From Vallitalea pronyensis (GTDB taxonomy: Bacteria > Bacillota > Clostridia > Lachnospirales > Vallitaleaceae): DNA of 64,000 nt. The notes below the pieces were generated by a model. That model was not told the origin of the DNA. It ran no database searches and saw only the letters and a program-made list of their open reading frames with translations. The stretch lies in assembly GCF_018141445.1 (NCBI RefSeq), contig NZ_CP058649.1, forward strand, positions 4,917,001 to 4,981,000, read 5' to 3'. This document shows positions 18,542 to 25,853 of the stretch, one piece after another (position 1 is the stretch's first letter; the number at the start of each line of letters is the position of its first letter). The position numbers were made by a program, and so were the translations under genes.

Positions 18542-18994
18542 GTGGATGTGCATTTTAAAATAGGTGAAATAGCGGATATGTATAATACCTCAATTAGAGC
18601 TTTACGGCTGTATGATAAGATGGATTTATTTAAACCTGAATACACAGACGAACAAACAGGCTACAGATACTATACGATAGACCAGTTTCCAGTTTTAAAT
18701 ACCATTCTTGTATTTAAGTCTATTGGTATTCGATTGATTGATATTAAAAAACTCATGGAAAACGGCATTGATCCTGATGAACTTATTCATCTATTACAGC
18801 AAAAACAAGCCTATTGGGAAAATCAAATCGAGATTGCAAAGTACAATCTGGAGAGCATTGAAAACATCCAATCAGCAGTAGGCTTAAAGTGCGAAGCATC
18901 AGATGATACACCTGATGCTTACAAAATGTCTAAACTTGTTTGTTTGGAAAATTTGAAGGTGAGTCATCTTCTGTCCGAAGTTCTCTGGTTGTGA
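18542..18994 (+). CDS. MerR family transcriptional regulator, short
   Basis: 150 residues. The N-terminal MerR winged helix (FKIGEIADMYNTSIRALRLY, then YTDEQTGYRYYTIDQF) is followed by a helix that should form the dimer coiled coil (~80-115). Only ~30 further residues remain, so an effector domain such as the GyrI-like domain of BmrR (total ~270) is absent. The GTG at 18542 is chosen since AAGGGGG lies 8 nt upstream. Its stop abuts the stop of the convergent gene at 18995. It probably regulates the ABC genes before it. Confidence 0.8.
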   Translation: MDVHFKIGEIADMYNTSIRALRLYDKMDLFKPEYTDEQTGYRYYTIDQFPVLNTILVFKSIGIRLIDIKKLMENGIDPDELIHLLQQKQAYWENQIEIAKYNLESIENIQSAVGLKCEASDDTPDAYKMSKLVCLENLKVSHLLSEVLWL

Positions 18995-20050
18995 TTATCG
19001 TTCATAACACTTTATACCATTTATTTTCTTAATGGGACTTTTAATGGGGTCATTGACTTGATGAACAGCTTGTAGGATACCTTCTTTATAGTAATGCCAT
19101 TCATCATCGTCTAGCTCAAGTATAACATCTTCTATAATATAAGGTCCATATTTAAACTGCCCCATTACAGCTCCTTTAAATTCTCCATTTACTAGGATAT
19201 ATTGTAAGGTCTTAAATTGTTCACTTTTAAAGTGTTCTTTTAACCAATGCTCATTGGCTTTCACAAGAAAATCATTCCGATGAAGGACATAGATACTCTC
19301 TTCCATATAAAAATCCGTGTTGTTTACAACCACCTCATCGGTCTTCAACATGTATTGATCATCATATGGCATTAGAACTTCTTCTTGAACCAATTCTTGA
19401 ATGGCACTACGAATGATTTTCTTCGGTAATTTATAAAAGGATTTAACCATTTCTTCGTCAAATAAGACGATTCTATAGGCAAAGCGTTGTAATACAATCT
19501 TTAAGGCTTCTAGCATGGAATATTTTTCAATATTGGCATTTGGAAACATCTGGCCAAATATATACCAGCCTCTATCCCACTCATTATCATATTGATCTTC
19601 GTAGATTAAAAATGCTTTTTGTAATTGATGTAAAACAGGTGTAATTTCTTTAACCAATAGACCTGTCATTTCCTTCATTAACTGTATCGTTAGCGGTCCT
19701 TCTCTCTCAATAAGTTCAAGAAGCATCTGCTGTTTTGCATTAAGATTATTTATCGATTTTTTAAATAGAGAAGCAAATAATTCCAAGTCGTCTCGATCAA
19801 TCCATCCTAAATTATTACCCTGAAATCTTCCTTTTAATAATTTTCTTTGTAATTGTCTTTGTCGATTATAGTCTATATCATTAAAGGACGTGCGAAAGGA
19901 TAATGTTGGTGGTTCACCAAATCCTGACCAATACACATTTTGACCGGGACTTGTATCCTTATAGAGTTGGTCATAATCATTTATGCTTACTGACTTTGAT
20001 AAATACTGTCTTTCCATCATCAATGCAATGATTTTTTTGCTATATTGCAC
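18995..20050 (-). CDS. AlkZ-related winged-helix protein (tentative)
   Basis: 351 residues, no signal or membrane segment. The middle part (GPLTIQLMKEMTGLLVKEIT, then VLHQLQKAFLIYEDQYDNEW) and the late ILVNGEFKGAVMGQFK segment resemble the winged-helix family that includes the DNA glycosylases AlkZ/YcaQ. The catalytic QxQ/QxD pair of AlkZ is not evident, so enzymatic activity is doubtful. A GTG at 20050 after GGAGTGG is preferred; an ATG seven codons upstream (20071) lacks a ribosome site. Stands alone, convergent with merR. Confidence 0.5.
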   Translation of the reverse strand: MQYSKKIIALMMERQYLSKSVSINDYDQLYKDTSPGQNVYWSGFGEPPTLSFRTSFNDIDYNRQRQLQRKLLKGRFQGNNLGWIDRDDLELFASLFKKSINNLNAKQQMLLELIEREGPLTIQLMKEMTGLLVKEITPVLHQLQKAFLIYEDQYDNEWDRGWYIFGQMFPNANIEKYSMLEALKIVLQRFAYRIVLFDEEMVKSFYKLPKKIIRSAIQELVQEEVLMPYDDQYMLKTDEVVVNNTDFYMEESIYVLHRNDFLVKANEHWLKEHFKSEQFKTLQYILVNGEFKGAVMGQFKYGPYIIEDVILELDDDEWHYYKEGILQAVHQVNDPIKSPIKKINGIKCYER

Positions 20051-20242
20051 ATTATCCACTCCATTTCTCATTTTTTATCACTGTTTTCTTCATCTTACAT
20101 CTACACCAAAAACGGGAATGCTACATACATATCATAAAGCGGTTACACTTGGCTATGATTCATGTATAAGCGTAAAGTTCCATCTTTTATGTTTGCATTG
20201 ATTATAACATAACAAACATGACGCCTGTATGTCGTGTTTGAA

Positions 20243-21142
20243 TCATTGATAATGTTTTTGATTAAATGCTGCTATTTCTTTAATGCGTTCAACCAAACAA
20301 ACAGGTTCGTGTACAATCACTTTATCGCCAAAACTTAATATCCAACTCAGCATAAATTCAAAGTTGGTAAAATCCATTTCAAAATACAACATGCCATCAT
20401 CACGTTTCGAATAACTTTCATGTCCATAATTCTCTACTAAAATATATTCAACACTTTTATCAAAAGATGCCCTCAGCATATAATGACACGGAAAGATATC
20501 GTTCATCTTTTTCACAATACTTTCCGTAATCCTTTTCGATTCAAAACCCTCATGGGTTAGCCTTAAGTCCCAGAACCGATTCATCTTATACATTCTAAAG
20601 TCATTTTTTTCGTCACAAAAAGCGTATAAATACCAGTTCTGCCATTTGTAAATGATTTTATAAGGCTCAACTTTTTTACATGATTTTCCTAACATACTAT
20701 AATACAAAAAGCTTACTTTTTTAGATGATTTCACTGCCTTTTTAATTATCTCTATTTTTTTCGAAATACTTTCCGTATAAAAAGAGCCAAGTTCAATCTC
20801 AAAAATATCGTCATCATCAGAACAACCATGACGCAGTTTAGCTAAAATCCTACCTGTATCTCCTGTAAAATCAACACTACCAATTGCATTTAAGCCAGTT
20901 AATACCTTGGTTAACTCCTCTTTGCTTAACATAGCTTGGTCAAATTTATAACCCTCTTGAATGGATATACCACCTTGGTGCCCTTGTTGCGTAATAATGG
21001 GAACCCCTGCCATGCAAAGGGTTTCAATATCCCGATTGATAGTTCTTTTGGATACCTCAAAGTATTCCGCTAAATATGGGGCTGTTACCTTCTTCTCCCG
21101 CGATAATATAAGTAATATCCCCATGAGTCTATCTATTTTCAT
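20243..21142 (-). CDS. HTH_11/WYL-domain transcriptional regulator (YafY type)
   Basis: 299 residues. N-terminal HTH_11 winged helix (MGILLILSREKKVTAPYLAE, then YFEVSKRTINRDIETLCMAG), then a WYL domain (~135-200; VEPYKIIYKWQNWYLYAFCD) and the C-terminal WCX part. WYL regulators respond to nucleotide or other small ligands. The divergent side holds no gene, only a 105-bp repeat element, and the gene is not coupled to a target, so its regulon is unknown. Confidence 0.88.
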   Translation of the reverse strand: MKIDRLMGILLILSREKKVTAPYLAEYFEVSKRTINRDIETLCMAGVPIITQQGHQGGISIQEGYKFDQAMLSKEELTKVLTGLNAIGSVDFTGDTGRILAKLRHGCSDDDDIFEIELGSFYTESISKKIEIIKKAVKSSKKVSFLYYSMLGKSCKKVEPYKIIYKWQNWYLYAFCDEKNDFRMYKMNRFWDLRLTHEGFESKRITESIVKKMNDIFPCHYMLRASFDKSVEYILVENYGHESYSKRDDGMLYFEMDFTNFEFMLSWILSFGDKVIVHEPVCLVERIKEIAAFNQKHYQ

Positions 21143-21341
21143 CCTAATCAGCTCCCTATTCTATTTAAGCTAAGCAGTTATATCCATCTGTCTTCCATAA
21201 GCCTTTTTTATAAGTAAGTCAAACTTCCAAAAATCAACCTATAAAAATTATATCATTAACCCATTAATTTTGTAATATAGTAAGTAATATTTACAAGCTA
21301 GAACGGCGTTTTTTATTGCTTAAGAGTGGCTAGACAGAGAA

Positions 21342-21444
21342 AAACCATATATCGTAATAATGAACAACTACAGCTTGCTGCCATTCCTTTAATCCAAATA
21401 AAAGCAACAAACGAACAAGCGTGTATTATCACGATATATGGTTT
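21342..21444. repeat. ~105-bp inverted-repeat element, copy A
   Basis: 103 bp ending in inverted repeats: AAACCATATATCGTAATAAT on the left and ATTATCACGATATATGGTTT on the right (19 of 20 pair). The inside carries CAGCTTGCTGCCATTCCTT and AAGCAACAAACGAACA, both nearly shared with copy B at 37853. Lies between two minus-strand genes. No coding capacity and no clear target-site duplication. Confidence 0.82.
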
Positions 21445-21457
21445 CTTATCATTTAAT

Positions 21458-21910
21458 CTACTTAACCGAATCGTCCCAACAATATTTCTTATTATTTTTT
21501 AAGACTTCTAAATGACAATGCATACATAGACCATTATGACAACAGATATTCTCTTTACATTCAGGACAACGCCATTTATCCTCTTCTTTTTGTAAAAAAT
21601 CTTTCATACCATGTTTTTGAATATATTCTAGGTTTTCAATCATGCTCATGTGATATTTGGTACGATATCTTTTGTCTAAAGCCCTAAGTCTGGTACAAGG
21701 GAAATCATCACACCTATAACAAAATTCTACAAGCCCTTTGCCTATCTTTTCACATTTATTTGCCATATGCAGACAATGTTGACCTCTGGGTCTACATCCA
21801 GGGCAGTAAGTGCGATGGAAGCCTTGCTTATTTATATCATTTTTCTGTGCCAGATAGGCTATACATAGTTCACAGTTCATGCCACAAGGTGCAATCATTT
21901 CCTTTTTCAT
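21458..21910 (-). CDS. DUF3795-type cysteine-rich protein
   Basis: 150 residues with about 16 Cys. The start MKKEMIAPCGMNCELCIAYL matches the DUF3795 signature (APCGxxCxxC), then YCPGCRPRGQHC, FCYRCDDFPCTRL and a C-terminal CPECKENICCHNGLCMHC zinc-ribbon-like cluster. Likely binds metal; function unknown. ATG at 21910 after GAAGGAGAAG; the upstream GTG lies inside this ribosome site and is rejected. A 37-codon ORF ends 12 bp upstream. Confidence 0.78.
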   Translation of the reverse strand: MKKEMIAPCGMNCELCIAYLAQKNDINKQGFHRTYCPGCRPRGQHCLHMANKCEKIGKGLVEFCYRCDDFPCTRLRALDKRYRTKYHMSMIENLEYIQKHGMKDFLQKEEDKWRCPECKENICCHNGLCMHCHLEVLKNNKKYCWDDSVK

Positions 21911-21921
21911 TTTCTTCTCCT

Positions 21922-22035
21922 TCACAGCTTATAGTTAGAATGTGCTAAAGGGCCATTATTAGAAAATGCTTCAATTGTTGCTGTTGTTTCAAAGTGTCTA
22001 CCTGTTACATGCTGAAAACGATTAATTTTTGCCAT
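21922..22035 (-). CDS. Small ORF resembling the start of a BtrH-type protein
   Basis: 37 codons: MAKINRFQHVTGRHFETTA then TIEAFSNNGPLAHSNYKL. The segment HVTGRHxETT resembles the N-terminus of BtrH-family (butirosin H-like cysteine peptidase/acyltransferase) proteins, with Phe where the nucleophilic Cys is expected. A moderate ribosome site (AAAGAGATGA) lies 4 nt before the ATG. Its stop sits just upstream of the ribosome site of the DUF3795 gene. It may be a remnant or a coupling leader; the assignment is weak. Confidence 0.3.
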   Translation of the reverse strand: MAKINRFQHVTGRHFETTATIEAFSNNGPLAHSNYKL

Positions 22036-22116
22036 GTTATCATCTCTTTCCCTTTTATTTCTATTCTAACATGCTAAACATGACAACTCTCTGTCTTATT
22101 TAAAAAGAAGTAGTAT

Positions 22117-22142
22117 AAAAAAACTCCAGTATAGAACTGAAG
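22117..22142 (-). terminator. Rho-independent terminator after MATE gene
   Basis: On the minus strand CTTCAG-TTCTATA-CTGGAG is followed by seven T. Confidence 0.7.
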
Positions 22143-22175
22143 CTTTTATGCATACATTATTTATCATTTTCATAT

Positions 22176-23504
22176 TTACGCTATTTTAGCCAAAACTCTT
22201 TTATAATACACTGCAAAAATAATGGACATAAGCAGTGCACTAGCAGGATAACATGCACCTAGCAACGTTAAGCTAGGCTTAATAGGTAAAACAAAATTCA
22301 CCCACAATAGCCTGGTTCCTACCACACCAACAAGTGTTAATATCATGGGTATAAATGATTTGCCGAGACCTCTAAGTGCCTGAGAAAATACTTGTTGTGG
22401 GATGGTTAATAGGTACATGGGCATGATGACAAATATAAGGCTGATGCTGATGTTAGTCACGGCAATATCATTAGTAAATAATGAAAACAATGAATAACGT
22501 GTCAGCATAAACGCAACTATTACTGCAGCCACAATAACATAGCTGATTACCATAATTTGCTTTACCGATTGCTTAACCCTATGGAGCTTATCGGCACCAT
22601 AATTCTGACCTACAAATGTGATCACGGTGTTTCCAAGGGATGTAACTAAAATATCAACGATGCTATCGACCCTCACATACACTGTCCAAGCAGCAACGGA
22701 TACTGCTCCAAATGTGTTAACGGCACCTTGTACAACCATGTTGGATAAGCTAAACATCATACTTTGCAACCCTGCTGGAATGCCAATAGCCCCTATATCT
22801 CGCATGATTCTAAAGTCAATGTTCACTTTTTGTTTCATGCTTATATTGATTTCTTTCACAATAATTCTGGCTAGAATAATGGCACTGATAGTCTGTGAAA
22901 TGACAGTGGCAAATGCAACGCCAAATACACCCATACGAAGAACGAGAGCAAATAGTATATCTAATACGATATTTAAAAAACTACAAAATATAAGTACATA
23001 TAGTGGTCTTTTAGAATCCCCTAGGGCACGTAATATACCTGCAAAAGCATTGTAAAGAATGGAAAACACGATACCAAAAAGATAGGTTTTTAAATATGTA
23101 TTCGATAAGTCCATTGTTTCTACTGGCGTCTGTAATAGATTCAAAAATCTATTAGAAAATACAATACCTATTGCCGATAATAGAATTCCCAAAACAGCAA
23201 ACATGATCACGCCATTAAATGTGATACTTTTTAACATCTTAAAATCTTTTTTACCATAATATCTGGACACATATGCTGTGATACCCGAAGACACGCCGAT
23301 AAAAAAATTAGTTATCATAACAATTAACTTGGACGCGGAACCACCAACAGCCGAAAGCTCTAATGTCCCAAGACCTTTACCTACAATAATGGCATCGACA
23401 ATGGCATAGAGGTGCTGAAAAAATCCTCCGATTACGATAGGTATAAAAAATATAATGACTTGTTTCCATATAACTCCTTTTGTTACATCGATATTGTTTT
23501 TCAT
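22176..23504 (-). CDS. MATE family efflux transporter
   Basis: 442 residues, twelve membrane helices in two MatE halves (~15-175 and ~240-400). Typical segments are FFQHLYAIVDAIIVGKGLG near residue 25 and FVGQNYGADKLHRVK near residue 285. Exports drugs or metabolites against a Na+ or H+ gradient. ATG after AGGAGACC. It directly follows the remains of an ABC ATPase gene (23513-23739), 8 bp away, so it may once have been the last gene of that transcription unit. Confidence 0.9.
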   Translation of the reverse strand: MKNNIDVTKGVIWKQVIIFFIPIVIGGFFQHLYAIVDAIIVGKGLGTLELSAVGGSASKLIVMITNFFIGVSSGITAYVSRYYGKKDFKMLKSITFNGVIMFAVLGILLSAIGIVFSNRFLNLLQTPVETMDLSNTYLKTYLFGIVFSILYNAFAGILRALGDSKRPLYVLIFCSFLNIVLDILFALVLRMGVFGVAFATVISQTISAIILARIIVKEINISMKQKVNIDFRIMRDIGAIGIPAGLQSMMFSLSNMVVQGAVNTFGAVSVAAWTVYVRVDSIVDILVTSLGNTVITFVGQNYGADKLHRVKQSVKQIMVISYVIVAAVIVAFMLTRYSLFSLFTNDIAVTNISISLIFVIMPMYLLTIPQQVFSQALRGLGKSFIPMILTLVGVVGTRLLWVNFVLPIKPSLTLLGACYPASALLMSIIFAVYYKRVLAKIA

Positions 23505-23512
23505 ATGGTCTC

Positions 23513-23739
23513 CTATATGGGTATCACCGTATTAAGTAATTTTTTAGCGTATGCATCTGTGGATTTTGAAATGTCTTTTACATCTATGATTTCAGTTATT
23601 TTTCCTTTATATAAGAACATAATTTTATTACATAAATATGTGACGGATGTTAAATCATGGGTGATAAATATGTAGGTCAAGCTATATTTTTCTTGAATGG
23701 TTTTAGCAAATGCATATAGAGGTTGTTTACTTTAACCAT
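23513..23739 (-). pseudogene. Remnant of ABC transporter ATP-binding gene (internal deletion)
   Basis: An ATG after TAGGAGG starts MVKVNNLYM, a usual ATPase N-terminus. In another frame the following DNA encodes the last ~70 residues of a peptide/nickel-type ATPase: YIFITHDLTSVTYLCNKIMF then LYKGKITEII, ending before a TAG at 23513. Walker A, signature and Walker B are gone and the junction is out of frame. Upstream (23740-23950) short open stretches broken by stops may be tails of other decayed genes. Confidence 0.7.
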
Positions 23740-24054
23740 TTAAAAACCTCCTAAGACATGTCGATACTGCTTCATAACGACTTTTGTTTTTTCAACAAGT
23801 AATCTTATATAATTATCTGTTGCGTTATCTAGTATATATAATTCATCTGCTATCACTGGTGTTGGTTAACTCTTAGAGCAACTTCAGCAGGGTCAGAGTC
23901 CAAAAGGAATCGTATATTGTGACGGTTTTATATATCATTTTTTAAATTATATACGTATAACGATTTATTAATTTTATATGTATACAGCAGAAGCAGATTT
24001 TAGACTCGTCTAACTGCTTGATAGTATATAGTACTTCTATTTATTTGTCAATAA

Positions 24055-24069
24055 TGAAAATCATTATCA
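24055..24069. promoter_or_regulatory. Fur-like box upstream of decayed ABC genes
   Basis: TGAAAATCATTATCA matches the 7-1-7 Fur box TGATAATnATTATCA at 14 of 15 positions. It precedes the minus-strand ABC remnant. Confidence 0.55.
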
Positions 24070-24141
24070 AATATACTCCAAATAATACCCTTATTCCAAT
24101 TAAATAAGGATAATTATGTGATTCTTTTTGATAAGATAATA

Positions 24142-24166
24142 TGACAAACGAAACGTCCCCATGTCA
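24142..24166 (+). repeat. 25-bp palindromic repeat, copy 4
   Basis: TGACAA-ACGAAACGTCCCC-ATGTCA, one base different from copies 2 and 3 and without the T-run. It starts 4 nt past the stop of the minus-strand transglutaminase-like gene. Confidence 0.8.
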
Positions 24167-24169
24167 TCA

Positions 24170-24784
24170 TTATTGATTTAATAATGTTGTGGGGAGGTTA
24201 TCAAATAGTTCTTTAACAAGCTCATATCGATTCATACTTGCAAGAACATTCATATCAGGTTCATTGTATACGACAAGAATATCTTCTTCACCTAAGTCTG
24301 GATTGACTGAAAATGCCAGTTGCTCTTTATCTATTGAAAAATGTGCGTTTACACCTTCTTTATTCCCTCTTGCATCTAACCTTATCCATCTTTTTATGCC
24401 TGATATATACACTCCATTTAGACCATGTAGTATGATGTAAGGTGATGTTTTCTCACATAATATCAACTATTGGTAACAAAACCCTGTAGGGATACCATGG
24501 TACCTTAATAAGGCTGCAAGAAGATGGGATTTAGCATAACATATCCCTTGTTTGTAGTGTAATACGTCCGATGCCTTACACGTTACTATTTCGCCATTTA
24601 TATCAGCAGAATGACTAATATTATCCCTAACAAATTCAAATGTCTTTTTTACTAAATCTATTTCAGATAATTTTTCATGATTAATTTGCTCTGCTAGCTC
24701 CTTTATAGCATCATGATGATAATCAACTATTGATGATGAAACTAGATAATCTTTTTTATTACTAGATTTCAATTTTAAGCTCAT
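24170..24784 (-). pseudogene. Transglutaminase-like protein interrupted by one in-frame TAG
   Basis: Two parts, 24467-24784 (105 codons) and 24170-24466, lie in the same frame and are separated only by a TAG at codon 106. Together they form a ~204-residue transglutaminase-like cysteine protease fold: Cys82 in QGICYAKSHLL, His120 in YIILHGLNGVYI and Asp137 in RWIRLDARG. The stop falls between Cys and His, yet both sides keep the full motif, so the mutation is recent, a sequencing error, or read through. ATG at 24784 after GGAGA. No partner gene. Confidence 0.8.
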
Positions 24785-24924
24785 GATATAATCTCCAATC
24801 ATATTTTAAGTATTATCTATTGTATAACAATAATTTTCTAAATGTTATATTTACCATGACAATATTTTCTAATCCCATAAAACATGTCCATAATGCATAC
24901 TAAATATTTTTAGCCAGTCCCATC

Positions 24925-25554
24925 CTAATCTCTTATTTTTCTAAACACATAATAATCCGAGCCTACTAAGTATTTGGGTCCCTTCATTGTTTGTTTGACC
25001 TTATCCAGATCCACAGGTCTTCCCTGATAACGGGTAAAATATTGTTCAAGGTCTTTGCTTTCCATTTTGTAACTGCCTTGTTTATGTTGTAGGGTCCCAA
25101 TAAATTCGAATGCTTTATCAGCCTTTGCTAATGTGGCATCCCCATGGCTATCATTGGCTAATAAGATGCCACCTTTTTTTAAATACTTCTTACATGCTTG
25201 AGAAACGAATCCTGCATATTGGGATATTAATAAATCCACATAACCAAGGGGAATAGAGAGCTCTTCCCAATAGTCTTTTGCTTCAAACTGAATAGAACAA
25301 GGCTCAGGGTATACCTTATTAGACGTCACAAAGTCTTTAATACCTGTTTCTTGTTGAAAGAACTTTATGGCTTTTTTATCTGTATCCACATAAATGACTT
25401 CTGGGATGATTAGGGATGGGGTAATATGGATATACGAACCCGGATAAAGGGCTTTTTTGATCACATCATATTGGGAGATACTTTCAAAAATTGAATAACG
25501 ATCACCAGCTTTACTTACATATTCATGATACATTTCAATTCCTTTAGCTTGCAT
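24925..25554 (-). CDS. Methyltransferase-like protein (tentative)
   Basis: 209 residues. The order of segments (IYVDTDKKAIKFF, then LGYVDLLISQYAGFV, then YLKKGGILLANDSHGDATLA) is like motifs I, IV and V of class I SAM-dependent methyltransferases, with SxYAGF in place of the acidic motif. The glycine-rich motif I is weak (PGSYIHITPSL). Substrate unknown. ATG at 25554 is chosen as GGAGGAGCG precedes it; an ATG five codons upstream overlaps that site. Stands alone on the minus strand. Confidence 0.45.
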   Translation of the reverse strand: MQAKGIEMYHEYVSKAGDRYSIFESISQYDVIKKALYPGSYIHITPSLIIPEVIYVDTDKKAIKFFQQETGIKDFVTSNKVYPEPCSIQFEAKDYWEELSIPLGYVDLLISQYAGFVSQACKKYLKKGGILLANDSHGDATLAKADKAFEFIGTLQHKQGSYKMESKDLEQYFTRYQGRPVDLDKVKQTMKGPKYLVGSDYYVFRKIRD

Positions 25555-25724
25555 ATCGCTCCTCCTCATGTATTATTCTATTTTAAAGTAGCCTAATGAT
25601 ACTAGGCATCTGAGCCAATCACATCATCCTTATTATAAAGGATGTGTACCCCCCTAATCAATAGTCATCTTTATCAAAAGAGGCTACACTTCATTTCACA
25701 AAGAAGATTTATCCGTTAGGAAAC

Positions 25725-25775
25725 TTTCATTAACCCAAATGAGAATGTTCCTATCTCATTTGTTAATGAAAAACT
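25725..25775. other. Hairpin of unknown role
   Basis: TTTCATTAAC-cc-AAATGAGA pairs with TCTCATTT-GTTAATGAAA (18 bp with a two-base bulge) in the gap 25555-25853. The string CCTATCTCATTT at its right arm recurs at 30387-30400 on the other side of the activase gene. Confidence 0.5.
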
Positions 25776-25789
25776 TTCCTTAATATAAG

Positions 25790-25832
25790 ATAAAGAAAGC
25801 GTACATTTGAGATAAACACTCAATGCACGCTT
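25790..25832 (-). terminator. Terminator of dehydratase activase gene
   Basis: On the minus strand AAGCGTGCATTGAG pairs with CTCAAATGTACGCTT (one bulge and one mismatch), followed by TTCTTTATC. Confidence 0.65.
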
Positions 25833-25853
25833 ACATAACGTTGATGATTATGC

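Noticed and set aside
8383..24166. CRISPR array made of the 25-bp repeats
   Set aside because: The copies are kilobases apart with genes between them and include one inverted copy; no spacers and no cas genes.
24467..24469. Pyrrolysine insertion at the amber codon
   Set aside because: No pyl genes and no insertion element are visible here; a point mutation or sequencing error is simpler.
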